64,000 nucleotides of DNA from Ferdinandcohnia sp047246645 (GCF_047246645.1 NZ_JBFOKR010000016.1:1-64000), one strand, 5' to 3'; counted from the first letter of the stretch, positions 7,944 through 18,006 are shown. Made by a program: numbers and translations. The notes: a model not told the origin generated them from the sequence alone.

Positions 7944-9347
7944 TTGGTAATGATACAGCATGGAAGCTTGAAGGAGTATGTAAAAAAAGGAATAGCACGT
8001 TCAAAGGAGCTCACCGCTCCAGTACTTGTTAGTCAAGTGACGGAGATAAAGAGCATCGACCCCCTGTTGTTCTTTGCTGCTGGGGAGAATGAGACCTTTG
8101 GGACTCGTAGTTTTTGGGCAACTCCCACTCTTGATACTGTAATAGTTGGACTTGGAGAAGCATTTACAATTAATCAAAAGACTACTAGTGAGCGGTTTCC
8201 TTTTGTAGAGCAGAGCTGGAAAGAATTTTTAAAAAATGCACTGCTTATTGAAGATTACGCACCTTATGGGACAGGGCCACTTTTATTAGGTGGATTTTCA
8301 TTCGATCCGTTAAAACCTAAAACTGTATTGTGGGAGGACTTCCCAGACGTTAAGTTTGTATTACCTCAATTAATGCTCTCTATTATTAATGGGAAATCCT
8401 TTTTAACGATAAATGTAGTTTGTAATTCAGATTTACCTACACGTTATGAAGCATTTGAGGATTTTATAAAACATATTGAAAATATCAATAGCAAACATAG
8501 TAAGCAAGTCTCAGGATATAAAAGGATTGAAGTCGAACCAACAGAGTGGATGGAATCCGTAAGAAGTGCAGCTGAGAAGGTTCAAAACGGAGTTGTCGAA
8601 AAGGTTGTGCTTGCAAGGGAGATGAGACTTCAATTTGAAAGTAGTATTTCGATTGAGAGTGTTTTGTATCAATTGAAGGAAGAACAAGCTATGAGTTATT
8701 TATTTGCTTTTGAATATGGAAAGTCTTGTTTCGTTGGAGCTTCTCCCGAAAGGCTGATTAAGAAAGAGGATCAGGAATTTTTGACCACCTGTTTAGCTGG
8801 TTCAATTCGTAGAGGAAAGACACTTTCAGAGGATGAACAGCTAGAAAACGAATTGCTAAGTGATCGGAAAAATTTAATAGAACATGATGTAGTGGTGCAA
8901 ATGATAAAATCGGCTATGAACGAAGTTTGTACTAGTATCTCTTCTCCAGATACACCTGGAATTTATAAAATGAGAGATATTCAGCATCTATACACCCCTG
9001 TAAAAGGGATAGCAAAGCAAGGTATTTCGCTAGTAAATATGGTGGATAGACTTCATCCTACTCCAGCTTTAGGTGGACAGCCTAAGCAAAAAGCGGTAGA
9101 AATTATTAGAGAAATTGAAGTACTAGATAGAGGATGGTATGGAAGTCCTGTAGGATGGATTGACGCAAAGGATAACGGAGAATTTGCAGTTGCTATCCGT
9201 TCAGGTTTAGTAAAAGGAAAAAATGCCTCGTTATTTGCTGGGTGTGGTATTGTGGGGGATTCAGAGCCTGAAAGTGAATATAAAGAAACGATGATTAAGT
9301 TTAAGCCGATGCTTTCAGCATTAGGAGGACAAAGTGATGAAAAGTAA
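7944..9347 (+). CDS. menF: Isochorismate synthase MenF
   Basis: 467 aa. Converts chorismate to isochorismate, the first step of menaquinone synthesis. The C-terminal chorismate-binding fold is clear: KVVLAREM, FVGASPERLI, LAGSIRRG, LLSDRKNLIEHDVVV, LHPTPALGGQPK and the closing FAVAIRSG...FAGCGIVGDSEPESEYKET. The N-terminal 150 residues are the usual divergent part. Translation starts at TTG 5 bases after ggggggа-type Shine-Dalgarno, or at the ATG two codons on. The 3' end overlaps menD by 11 bases, indicating translational coupling. Confidence 0.95.
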   Translation: MVMIQHGSLKEYVKKGIARSKELTAPVLVSQVTEIKSIDPLLFFAAGENETFGTRSFWATPTLDTVIVGLGEAFTINQKTTSERFPFVEQSWKEFLKNALLIEDYAPYGTGPLLLGGFSFDPLKPKTVLWEDFPDVKFVLPQLMLSIINGKSFLTINVVCNSDLPTRYEAFEDFIKHIENINSKHSKQVSGYKRIEVEPTEWMESVRSAAEKVQNGVVEKVVLAREMRLQFESSISIESVLYQLKEEQAMSYLFAFEYGKSCFVGASPERLIKKEDQEFLTTCLAGSIRRGKTLSEDEQLENELLSDRKNLIEHDVVVQMIKSAMNEVCTSISSPDTPGIYKMRDIQHLYTPVKGIAKQGISLVNMVDRLHPTPALGGQPKQKAVEIIREIEVLDRGWYGSPVGWIDAKDNGEFAVAIRSGLVKGKNASLFAGCGIVGDSEPESEYKETMIKFKPMLSALGGQSDEK

Positions 9348-11085
9348 TGCATTAACTCGATATGTTGCTTCATTTGTTGATGAATTGGTACGTGTCGGGG
9401 TAACAGAAACAATCGTTAGTCCTGGTTCACGTTCAACACCGATGGCGATTTTAATGGCAGAGCATCCGAATATGAACATTACCGTTAACATTGATGAACG
9501 CTCTGCAGCTTTTTACGCATTAGGGGTTGCAAAAGCAAAAAAAGAACCAGTTGCACTTCTTTGCACATCTGGAACTGCTGCAGCAAATTATTACCCAGCG
9601 ATTGTAGAAGCGTTTTATTCGAGAGTTCCATTGATTGTGATTACTTCGGATAGACCACATGAATTAAGGGACGTTGGAGCTCCTCAAGCTATTGACCAAA
9701 ATCAAATGTATGGGAACTTTGTAAAATGGTTTATTGATGCGGCAATACCTGAAGAAAATGAAAAGATGCTAGCATATGTAAGAACTGTTGCCGGACGTGC
9801 AGCAGGTACTGCCATGTCTGCACCAGCTGGACCTGTACATTTGAATTTTCCATTTCGTGAACCACTCGTTCCGAATTTAGGACTTGATAATCTTTGGGGA
9901 GAAGCTGAGGGGAATAGACGCCATGTGAATGTAGTTGTAGGCTCTCCGCAAATTGATGAGGATAAAATTAACCAGTTTATTTTATCACTTGAAAATGTTG
10001 AGCATGGGATAATTGTTTGCGGGGCACATGATGATCCAGAATTGACACATGCAGTAACTAGTTTATCGGAACAACTGCAATTTCCAATTCTAGCAGATCC
10101 ATTGTCTCAGTTACGAAGTGGCTATCATTCACATTCCAACATTATCGATGGGTATGATGCATTTTTACGTAATGAAGGATATAAAGAAGAATTTGTTCCA
10201 GAGGCAATCATTCGATTTGGGGCAATGCCAGTGTCAAAAGCGTTAACACAGTACATTCAAAAGCACGAAAAGGCAATTCACATTATTGTTGACGGTGATG
10301 GTGGATGGAGAGATCCAACTTTAACAGCATCAGATATGGTGTATTGCAACGAAGTGGCTTTTTGTAACATGCTGTCTAATGGAATAGAAAAGAAAAAAGA
10401 ATCAAAGTGGATTCAAAAATGGAAACAAGTAAATGATATTGTAAAAAAACATATAGTAGACATACATACTGAAGAGACTTTATTCGAAGGAAAAGTGTTT
10501 ACTGAGTTACAAGAAGTTCTACCAAACCAGTCTACTTTATTTGTCGGAAATTCAATGCCTATTCGTGATATTGATAGCTTCTTTACAACAAACGATAAAT
10601 CAATAAAAGTAATGGCTAATAGAGGTGCTAACGGCATTGATGGTATTGTATCAACAGCAATGGGTGTCAGCTCTCAAAATGATAATACAGTGTTAGTAAT
10701 TGGAGATCTTTCGTTTTACCATGATTTAAATGGCTTGCTAGCTGCAAAACAGCATAAGCTTAATATCACTATTGTGTTAATTAACAATGATGGTGGAGGC
10801 ATTTTTTCTTTTCTACCTCAATCAACTGAAGAAAAGCATTTTGAATTATTATTTGGTACTCCACTTGGTTTGGAGTATAAGCATGTTGTAGAAATGTATG
10901 GAGGAAAATTTACTGAAGTTGTTCATTGGCATCAGTTTAGAACTGCTATTGCTGATTCGCTTCAATCAAAAGGATTTCAGGTTATTGAAGTAAGAACTGA
11001 CCGTGCGGAAAATGTCTTGATTCATCGAAAAATGTGGGAAAATGTTTCCCAGGAAATAAATAACTTATTCAAGAGTGGAAGATAA
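9337..11085 (+). CDS. menD: SEPHCHC synthase MenD
   Basis: 582 aa. Thiamine-diphosphate enzyme adding 2-oxoglutarate-derived succinic semialdehyde to isochorismate (2-succinyl-5-enolpyruvyl-6-hydroxy-3-cyclohexene-1-carboxylate synthase). N-terminal PYR domain: TETIVSPGSRSTP, the catalytic-type Glu in NIDERSAAFYALG, and LLCTSGTAAANYYPA. C-terminal PP domain: GNSMPIRDID and the cofactor motif GDLSFYHD...NNDGGGIFSF. ATG chosen 8 bases after aggagg, which is inside menF; a GTG one codon upstream is also possible. Ends one base before menH. Confidence 0.96.
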   Translation: MKSNALTRYVASFVDELVRVGVTETIVSPGSRSTPMAILMAEHPNMNITVNIDERSAAFYALGVAKAKKEPVALLCTSGTAAANYYPAIVEAFYSRVPLIVITSDRPHELRDVGAPQAIDQNQMYGNFVKWFIDAAIPEENEKMLAYVRTVAGRAAGTAMSAPAGPVHLNFPFREPLVPNLGLDNLWGEAEGNRRHVNVVVGSPQIDEDKINQFILSLENVEHGIIVCGAHDDPELTHAVTSLSEQLQFPILADPLSQLRSGYHSHSNIIDGYDAFLRNEGYKEEFVPEAIIRFGAMPVSKALTQYIQKHEKAIHIIVDGDGGWRDPTLTASDMVYCNEVAFCNMLSNGIEKKKESKWIQKWKQVNDIVKKHIVDIHTEETLFEGKVFTELQEVLPNQSTLFVGNSMPIRDIDSFFTTNDKSIKVMANRGANGIDGIVSTAMGVSSQNDNTVLVIGDLSFYHDLNGLLAAKQHKLNITIVLINNDGGGIFSFLPQSTEEKHFELLFGTPLGLEYKHVVEMYGGKFTEVVHWHQFRTAIADSLQSKGFQVIEVRTDRAENVLIHRKMWENVSQEINNLFKSGR

Positions 11086-11086
11086 C

Positions 11087-11899
11087 ATGAATATTGTGTC
11101 TAATGGTGTCAACTATAATGTTAGAATTGTTGGACAAGGAGAGCCGCTTCTACTTCTTCACGGATTTACAGGAAGCATTGGTAACTGGGATGAATTGATT
11201 AAGGGTTTTGAGACGAAATTCACGTGTGTATTAGTAGATATTATCGGACATGGTAAAACAGACAGTCCTTCCAATTATGAAAGATATTCTATTGAAACGG
11301 TTGCTAAAGATATAATTATGATACTCGATTCTCTTCATTTTAAAAAAGTTAATGTACTTGGATATTCTATGGGGGGTAGACTTGCATTAGCATTAGCACT
11401 GTTATATCAGGAGCGTGTGTCTTCTCTTATATTAGAGAGCAGTTCGCCCGGTTTACGTAACGAAGAAGAGCGAGAAAGTAGAATCGAGTTAGACAGAATA
11501 CTGGCCAATATGATAGAAGAAAAGGGTATTAAAGAGTTTGTATCCCATTGGGAGGGAATTCCGTTATTTGCCTCACAAAAAAGGTTATCTGTAGAAAAAC
11601 GGGACAATATTCGAAGTCAAAGGCTGCGTAATAATCCACTAGGTCTAGCTAATAGCTTACGAGGAATGGGAACTGGTTCACAGCCGTCATATTGGGAGCA
11701 ACTTTCAACACTCTCTGTCCCCACATTATTAATATGTGGAGAGTTCGATTCAAAGTTTTGTTTACTTGCAGATAACATGAGTAAAACTATACCAAATGCT
11801 ACTGTAAAGAAAATAAAAGATGCAGGTCATGCAATTCATGTGGAACTGCCAGAGATTTTTGGTAAAATAGTAATTGAGTTTGTATTCGATCAAATATGA
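11087..11899 (+). CDS. menH: SHCHC synthase MenH (alpha/beta hydrolase fold)
   Basis: 270 aa. Removes pyruvate from SEPHCHC to give SHCHC. Alpha/beta-hydrolase fold with LLLHGFTGS (oxyanion region), the nucleophile elbow GYSMGG (Ser94), Asp221 in GEFD and His248 in AGHAIH, i.e. a complete triad. The ATG is the first after the menD stop; a GTG at 11075 inside menD gives an N-terminus unlike the family. Tight spacing on the menD side and 47 bases before menB. Confidence 0.94.
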   Translation: MNIVSNGVNYNVRIVGQGEPLLLLHGFTGSIGNWDELIKGFETKFTCVLVDIIGHGKTDSPSNYERYSIETVAKDIIMILDSLHFKKVNVLGYSMGGRLALALALLYQERVSSLILESSSPGLRNEEERESRIELDRILANMIEEKGIKEFVSHWEGIPLFASQKRLSVEKRDNIRSQRLRNNPLGLANSLRGMGTGSQPSYWEQLSTLSVPTLLICGEFDSKFCLLADNMSKTIPNATVKKIKDAGHAIHVELPEIFGKIVIEFVFDQI

Positions 11900-11946
11900 T
11901 CCATACTCAATCTACATATATTAGTACATAAAAGGAGGACAAGCTA

Positions 11947-12765
11947 GTGACAGTTGAATGGGTAGCTGAACGTAAGTATGAAGACATACTGTATGAAACA
12001 TACAATGGTATTGCAAAAGTTACGATTAACCGTCCAGAGGTGCGAAATGCATTTCGTCCAAAAACAGTAATGGAACTACTTGATGCATTTGCATACGCTA
12101 GAGATGATTCTAATATTGGTGTAATCGTTCTTGCTGGTGCAGGGGACGAAGCATTTTGTGCAGGTGGTGACCAAAAGGTACGTGGACATGGGGGATATGT
12201 TGGAGACGACCAAATTCCTCGTTTAAATGTACTTGATCTACAGCGTTTAATTCGTGTTATTCCAAAACCTGTTATAGCAATGGTATCAGGTTATGCAATT
12301 GGAGGAGGACATGTTTTACATGTAGTATGTGACCTTACTATTGCTGCTGACAATGCAATCTTCGGACAAACTGGTCCTAAAGTTGGAAGCTTTGATGCTG
12401 GTTATGGTTCAGGTTATTTAGCACGTATTGTTGGTCATAAGAAAGCTCGTGAAATTTGGTATTTATGTCGCCAATATAATGCACAAGAAGCATTAGATAT
12501 GGGACTTGTAAATACAGTTGTACCTTTAGAGCAACTTGAGGCTGAAACAATTAAATGGTGTGAAGAAATGCTAGAGAAAAGTCCAACTGCTCTTCGTTTC
12601 CTAAAAGCTGCTATGAATGCAGATACTGATGGGTTGGCAGGACTACAGCAATTTGCTGGTGATGCTACATTACTTTACTATACAACAGACGAGGCAAAAG
12701 AAGGTCGTGACGCATTTAAAGAAAAGCGTACACCTGACTTTAAGCAATTCCCACGTTTTCCTTAA
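11947..12765 (+). CDS. menB: 1,4-dihydroxy-2-naphthoyl-CoA synthase
   Basis: 272 aa crotonase-fold enzyme cyclising O-succinylbenzoyl-CoA. Family marks: GDEAFCAGGDQKVRG, SGYAIGGGHVLH (oxyanion-hole glycines), FGQTGPKVGSFDAGYGS with the Asp and Tyr used in catalysis, and the C-terminal ARG/TPDF tail that reaches the neighbouring subunit. GTG start 8 bases after aaaggagg. A strong terminator follows directly, which separates menFDHB from menEC in expression. Confidence 0.97.
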   Translation: MTVEWVAERKYEDILYETYNGIAKVTINRPEVRNAFRPKTVMELLDAFAYARDDSNIGVIVLAGAGDEAFCAGGDQKVRGHGGYVGDDQIPRLNVLDLQRLIRVIPKPVIAMVSGYAIGGGHVLHVVCDLTIAADNAIFGQTGPKVGSFDAGYGSGYLARIVGHKKAREIWYLCRQYNAQEALDMGLVNTVVPLEQLEAETIKWCEEMLEKSPTALRFLKAAMNADTDGLAGLQQFAGDATLLYYTTDEAKEGRDAFKEKRTPDFKQFPRFP

Positions 12766-12775
12766 TAAAAAGTAC

Positions 12776-12806
12776 AGCTTGATGAGCCCTCATCAAGCTT
12801 TTTTTA
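12776..12806 (+). terminator. Terminator inside the men operon, after menB
   Basis: AGCTTGATGA, loop gccc, TCATCAAGCT and seven T. It sits between menB and menE, so menEC is reached by read-through or has its own promoter. Confidence 0.92.
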
Positions 12807-12841
12807 CATAAAAGAAACATTTAGTAAGGGGATTAAAATAT

Positions 12842-14308
12842 ATGAGTACAACAGAGATTCCGAATTGGTTGAAGAACCGCGCTTTTTTAACTCCTAATCG
12901 GATTGCAATAAAAGTAAATAATGAAGAGATATCATTCAAGAACTTACATGAACGAGTTATGACTAAAGCAAATCAACTTGCGTATGTCGGGGTAAAAAAG
13001 AACGATGTCGTTTCTATTTTGATGAAAAATAGTATTGAAATGATTGAAATAATACATGCACTAAAGTATATCGGTGCTATAACGGTTCTCTTAAATATCC
13101 GCTTAACTGAAAAGGAATTAGATTTTCAGCTATCCGATTCACAATCTTCACTGCTTATAACACAATCTTTCTTTGAAAAACAGGTTGCGAATTTAATTGT
13201 AAAAACAATAGAAACAGATGTGCTGGATAAACTCCCAGAGGGGGAATGTGAAGTACAGGAGTTTTTCTCTTTAGAAGATCCTGACACAATTATGTATACC
13301 TCGGGTACTACCGGAAATCCAAAGGGAGTCATTCATACATACGGGAATCATTGGTGGAGTGCGGTTGGGTCGAGTTTGAATTTAGGTCTTCATCAGGATG
13401 ATTGCTGGTTAGTAGTAGTACCACTTTTCCATATTAGTGGATTATCAATTCTATATCGTAGTGTAATTTATGGAGTACCAGCTATAATTCATGAAGGTTT
13501 TGATCCTATAAAGGCAAATGATGCGATTATTCATGACGGTGTTACAATAGTATCAGTAGTAAGTGTGATGGTCACACGAATGCTGGATGAATTAGAAAAT
13601 CAACGATATCCAAGCACATTCAGATGTATGCTGTTAGGTGGAGGGCCGGCACCAAAACCATTATTAGAAACCTGCATAGAAAAAGATATTCCTGTTTACC
13701 AAACATACGGAATGACTGAAACAGCATCACAAGTAGTCACATTGTCACCAGAATACAGTATTACAAAGCTCGGTTCTGCTGGAAAGCCTCTTTTTCAGGT
13801 GCAACTTTTTATTGAGAAGAATGGAAAGAAAGCAAAGCCATTTGAAGTTGGGGAAATCGTTGTAAAAGGTCCGAATGTTACGAAAGGCTATTTTAACAGA
13901 CCTGACGCAACCAATTCAACAATAATTAAAGGCTGGTTACATACTGGCGATATGGGGTATTTAGATGAGGAAGGTTTTTTATATGTAGTTGACCGCCGCT
14001 CAGATCTCATCATTTCAGGCGGAGAAAATATATATCCTGCGGAAATTGAATCAGTTCTTTTAGCACATCCTATGATTTCAGAAGCAGGTGTAACAGGGCT
14101 TTCGGATGAAAAGTGGGGGCAAGTCCCTGTGGCTTTTGTAAAGTCTGCTAATAATGAAATTCTAAGCGAACAAGAGCTTAAAGACTATTGTAGTGACAGA
14201 TTAGCACGTTATAAAGTTCCAAAGTCTATTTACTTTGTAGAGCAACTTCCTAGAAACGCTTCAAATAAGCTAATGAGACGAAAGCTATTGGAACTCATAA
14301 AGGAATGA
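12842..14308 (+). CDS. menE: O-succinylbenzoate-CoA ligase
   Basis: 488 aa ANL-superfamily ligase that adenylates O-succinylbenzoate and transfers it to CoA, feeding MenB. Motifs: MYTSGTTGNPKG (P-loop) near residue 150, YGMTETAS, GWLHTGDMGYLD and DRRSDLIISGGENIYPAEIE hinge, and the catalytic Lys close to the end (NASNKLMR). The ATG follows taagggg. It is 7 bases from menC, so the two are co-transcribed. Confidence 0.96.
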   Translation: MSTTEIPNWLKNRAFLTPNRIAIKVNNEEISFKNLHERVMTKANQLAYVGVKKNDVVSILMKNSIEMIEIIHALKYIGAITVLLNIRLTEKELDFQLSDSQSSLLITQSFFEKQVANLIVKTIETDVLDKLPEGECEVQEFFSLEDPDTIMYTSGTTGNPKGVIHTYGNHWWSAVGSSLNLGLHQDDCWLVVVPLFHISGLSILYRSVIYGVPAIIHEGFDPIKANDAIIHDGVTIVSVVSVMVTRMLDELENQRYPSTFRCMLLGGGPAPKPLLETCIEKDIPVYQTYGMTETASQVVTLSPEYSITKLGSAGKPLFQVQLFIEKNGKKAKPFEVGEIVVKGPNVTKGYFNRPDATNSTIIKGWLHTGDMGYLDEEGFLYVVDRRSDLIISGGENIYPAEIESVLLAHPMISEAGVTGLSDEKWGQVPVAFVKSANNEILSEQELKDYCSDRLARYKVPKSIYFVEQLPRNASNKLMRRKLLELIKE

Positions 14309-14315
14309 TTTGTAA

Positions 14316-15419
14316 ATGAATATAAAGAAAGTAACACTCCATTTAATTGAACAATCTCTTCTCTCTCCTTTTGTAACTAGTATGGGAAGTGTAAATGTGA
14401 GGGAAAGCATTATAGTAGAAGTTGAGGATGATGAAGGTACGGTTGGCTGGGGAGAGGTAGTAGCTTTTTCTACCCCATGGTATACAGAGGAAACCATAAA
14501 AACAACTTGGCATATGCTTGAAGACTTCATATTACCATCACTATTGCAGACTACAATTGAACATCCGGCTACTTTTCAATCTATATCCCAAAATATTAAA
14601 CGAAATAATATGGCCAAGGCTAGTGTTGAAACAGCAATATGGGATTTGTATGCGAAGAAACAGAATTTGCCACTCTCTGACGTTATAGGAGGTACTAGAG
14701 AGAAAATAGATTCAGGGGTTGTTGTCAGTATTCACACGATAGACCAAGTATTACGAAAAATAGAATCACATCTTGAAGAAGGGTATAAGAGAATAAAAAT
14801 AAAAATAAAACCTGGTCAGGATGTCAAACTTCTTTCACAGATAAGAAAAGAGTTCCCTACCGTTCCATTAATGGCTGATGCAAATTCAGCTTATACTCTA
14901 AATGATATCGCTAGGTTGAAATCGCTTGATGAATTTGAATTAATGATGATTGAACAGCCATTAGGAGCAGATGATATTGTTGACCATGCCACTCTTCAGC
15001 AAGAGATTACTACTCCAGTTTGTCTAGACGAAAGTATTGTCACACTTGATGATGCACGGAAAGCAATTGAGTTGGGAAGTTGCCAAATGATCAATATTAA
15101 GATCGGACGAGTTGGAGGACTTTCAGAGGCTATCCAAATTCATAACCTTTGTAAAGAAAAGAATGTCCCTGTCTGGTGCGGAGGAATGCTTGAAACAGGT
15201 ATATCAAGAGCTCATAACATTGCATTGGCTAGTTTAGCAAACTTTACGATACCAGGAGATATTTCTGCATCTTCAAGGTACTGGGAAAAGGATATTATCA
15301 ATCCTAGTGTAATAGTAGAAAATGGCACTATTAAGGTTCCCAGAGAGCCAGGAATTGGTTACGAAGTAAATCGCGAACATCTTAGAAAAATAACAAAGGT
15401 TAGTAAAACGTTTGAATGA
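14316..15419 (+). CDS. menC: O-succinylbenzoate synthase
   Basis: 367 aa enolase-superfamily enzyme dehydrating SHCHC to O-succinylbenzoate. Seen: the catalytic K-x-K (RIKIKIKPG), metal ligands in MADANSAY, MIEQPL and CLDESI, the second catalytic lysine in NIKIGRVGG, and GGMLETGISRAHN near the end. It matches the divergent Bacillus MenC type, which in some species also works as N-acylamino acid racemase. Last gene of the men cluster. Confidence 0.95.
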   Translation: MNIKKVTLHLIEQSLLSPFVTSMGSVNVRESIIVEVEDDEGTVGWGEVVAFSTPWYTEETIKTTWHMLEDFILPSLLQTTIEHPATFQSISQNIKRNNMAKASVETAIWDLYAKKQNLPLSDVIGGTREKIDSGVVVSIHTIDQVLRKIESHLEEGYKRIKIKIKPGQDVKLLSQIRKEFPTVPLMADANSAYTLNDIARLKSLDEFELMMIEQPLGADDIVDHATLQQEITTPVCLDESIVTLDDARKAIELGSCQMINIKIGRVGGLSEAIQIHNLCKEKNVPVWCGGMLETGISRAHNIALASLANFTIPGDISASSRYWEKDIINPSVIVENGTIKVPREPGIGYEVNREHLRKITKVSKTFE

Positions 15420-15557
15420 TTTAATCAAAAAAAGACTACATAATCAATCGGGTTGAAAAATAAAAAAGATTTCCTTACATGTTTTTTATGGGTTTGTTTA
15501 ACTCTATAAAATAGAGTGAGATGCACTGGTCATAAAGACATGTGAGGAGTTTACTGG

Positions 15558-17013
15558 ATGAATTTGAAGGATTTAATTACAAATATTGACTTACTAAATG
15601 AAATATCCAGTGAGTTACTTGATTATGAGATAAAGGGAATAACTGACAATTCCTCTGAAATATCAAAAGGTGACTTATTTGTTGCTATAAGCGGATATCA
15701 GAAAGATGGACATGATTTTATTAACGATGCTATAAAGGCTGGGGCATTAGCAATAATAGGCGAGAGAGATACTGACTCACTTACTGTACCATATTTTAAG
15801 GTAACAAATTCAAGAAAGTCCCTAGGTATGTTAGCGAAGAATTACTACAATAATCCATCTAAGCGAAAAGTAATGATAGGAATAACAGGTACAAATGGCA
15901 AAACAACGACAAGTTATTTAATTAGACATGTCCTGGAAGAACAAGGAATAACCTGTTCTGTCATAGGAACAAATCAAAATATTATTAATGGTAATATTCA
16001 GCCTGCTTCACAAACAACACCTAGTACATTAGAGTTACATAAACTTTTACAGCAAAGTAATGACCCAATTGTAATTCTAGAGGTTTCCTCACACGGACTT
16101 GCGCAGCATCGAATTGAGGGAATAGAGTTTGATTATTGTTTATTTACAAATTTGGGACATGACCATCTCGATTATCATTCTTCTATAGAAGAATACTTTA
16201 ACACGAAACAGAAATTATTTGATAAGTTAAAGCCTGATGGTGTAGCGGTCATAAATGCCGATGATCACTACGGAAACAGAATACTCACGTCCTTCACAAA
16301 CAGAAAAAATCAAAAGGTCATTTCAATCGGAAGAGAGGTAACAAACTCGTTAGCAATCCTTGAGCATGAGCTCTCACGTACCCATGAAGTTCAAACAGGA
16401 TTCAGACGATTTTTTCATCAAGATGCCTTTACCTGGTATACATAATTTATATAACGCTGCAATGGCATATGTGACTAGTCATCATTTAGGTGTGGGAAGA
16501 GATGAAATAGTAAAAGCAATTGATTGTTTCCCCGGTGTAGCTGGTAGATTTGAAATCATACATTTGAAGAACGGTGTAACCGCTGTAATTGATTATGCAC
16601 ACACACCTGAAGCTATTTTTTATTGTTTAGAAGCAGTAAAATCCTGTGATTCTAACCGAGTTATACATGTCTTTGGTTTTAGAGGAAATAGGGACGTTAG
16701 CAAAAGGGACGAAATGGTTAGGGTATCGGCTAGACTATGCGATAAATATATTCTGACGTTTGATGATTTAAATTTAGTAACGCCACGACAAATGGAGCAG
16801 GAATTGGTAACGATCCAGAACAAAAGTGGCAAAGAACACGGATTAGTGATTCCTGACCGCACACTCGCAATTAAATATGCGGTTACATCAGGACAAAAAG
16901 GAGACTGGGTTGTTATAACTGGGAAAGGACACGAGTCTTATCAACAAACTTATCAAATCCCAAGTGGAAGTGACAAAGAGACTCTTCGGATTATAAACCA
17001 GTTACTTACTTAA
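15558..17013 (+). pseudogene. MurE-like Mur ligase, frameshifted
   Basis: Two overlapping frames together encode one Mur ligase of about 480 aa. Frame one (15558-16445) holds the N-terminal domain and the ATP-binding GITGTNGKTTTS, then SSHGLAQHRIEG and FTNLGHDHLDYH. Frame two (open from 16354) resumes with KMPLPGIHNLYNAAMA, GVAGRFE, DYAHTPEA and GFRGNRDVSKR. The change is +1, between about 16354 and 16445, consistent with a single-base insertion. The usual diaminopimelate-selecting DNPR region is replaced by DDLNLVTPR, so even when intact this was probably not the housekeeping MurE. It may be a pseudogene or a sequencing error. The start follows gaggag, 138 bases after menC. Confidence 0.8.
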
Positions 17014-17024
17014 CTATAATAATT

Positions 17025-17053
17025 AAGAGCCAACAGTTTAATGCTGGCTCTTT
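17025..17053. terminator. Bidirectional terminator between murE-like gene and ZIP gene
   Basis: AAGAGCCA ... TGGCTCTT between two converging genes. Confidence 0.75.
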
Positions 17054-17066
17054 AGAGAAAGAAGTA

Positions 17067-17876
17067 TTAAATAAACAATAACAGACTTAGCGCCATCACA
17101 ATCATTCCAGCAATTAAGCCATAGATAGACAGGTGGCCACTATCATATCGTTTTGAGGCAGGTAATAACTCATCTAGTGATATAAACACCATTATTCCAG
17201 CAACTGCTGCGAAAATCATCCCAAATATGACGTCATTTAAGAACGGCATTAGTATTAGAAATGCTACAATTGCGCCAATTGGTTCTGCGAGCCCAGAAAG
17301 GAAAGAAAGCTTAAAAGCTTTTTTTCTGTTTCCAGTTGCAAAATATACAGGTACAGCAACTGCTATTCCTTCAGGAATATTATGAATAGCTACAGCAACT
17401 GCAATTGCAATCCCAAGTCCAGGGTCTTGTAAAGTTGAGGTAAAGGTGGCAATTCCCTCAGGGAAATTATGAATACCAATCGCTAATGCAGTAAAAGTTC
17501 CCATCTTAAGTAAAGAGGAGTCATTTACTGATGTGCCGGGTTGAGTCATATCCTCTACTTTTTTTACTTCGTGAGGGTTGCTACTTGCTGGAACAAACTT
17601 ATCAATTAAAGCAATAAGAAGCATTCCTCCAAAAAAACCACCTACAGTCATCCAATTGCCCAACTGGTCCCCCATTTCTGAAACAAGAGCAACTTTTGCT
17701 TTAACAAAAATCTCAATCATTGATACATAAATCATTACCCCGGCAGAAAAACCAAGGGTCCAAGATAAGAATTTTGTATTTGTTCTAGAGGTAAAGAGAG
17801 CAAAGAGACTACCAATTCCTGTTGCAAGACCTGCAAACAAAGTCAGACCAAACGCAAGTAATAAATTTTCATGCAT
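17067..17876 (-). CDS. ZIP family divalent metal transporter
   Basis: 269 aa, about the length of E. coli ZupT. Eight hydrophobic segments; the metal-site motifs of ZIP TM4 and TM5 are present as IHNFPEGIA and IHNIPEGIAVAVP, with a charged loop (KKVEDMTQPGTS) between TM3 and TM4. Such proteins import Zn, Mn or Fe. Two MntR-like boxes upstream point to manganese control, so Mn import is the best inference; the protein sequence alone does not decide the metal. The ATG used follows gaggaga; an earlier ATG overlaps that ribosome site. Confidence 0.9.
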   Translation of the reverse strand: MHENLLLAFGLTLFAGLATGIGSLFALFTSRTNTKFLSWTLGFSAGVMIYVSMIEIFVKAKVALVSEMGDQLGNWMTVGGFFGGMLLIALIDKFVPASSNPHEVKKVEDMTQPGTSVNDSSLLKMGTFTALAIGIHNFPEGIATFTSTLQDPGLGIAIAVAVAIHNIPEGIAVAVPVYFATGNRKKAFKLSFLSGLAEPIGAIVAFLILMPFLNDVIFGMIFAAVAGIMVFISLDELLPASKRYDSGHLSIYGLIAGMIVMALSLLLFI

Positions 17877-17968
17877 GGCCTTTTCTCCTCTCATTAAATT
17901 TTCTTTTTATTTATTAATCCTAAGGCAATATAAATGAAGCTTAAAGACCTGAAAATATAACTTAATAT

Positions 17969-17984
17969 GTTTCCTTTCAACTAA
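17969..17984 (-). promoter_or_regulatory. MntR-like box 2 upstream of the ZIP transporter
   Basis: On the minus strand TTAGTTGAAAGGAAAC, 11 of 16 matches to the MntR operator TTTGCCTTAAGGAAAC. It overlaps a plausible -35 (TTGAAA) about 95 bases before the start codon. Confidence 0.45.
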
Positions 17985-18006
17985 CTTATTGTCCAAACGA
18001 ATAAAT

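Noticed and set aside
9053..9412. Long antisense frame opposite menF and menD
   Set aside because: Shadow of well conserved sense genes; no ribosome site or family match.
16340..16445. Programmed +1 frameshift in the MurE-like gene
   Set aside because: No in-frame stop at a slippery codon and no prfB-like CTT-TGA site; a simple one-base insertion explains it.
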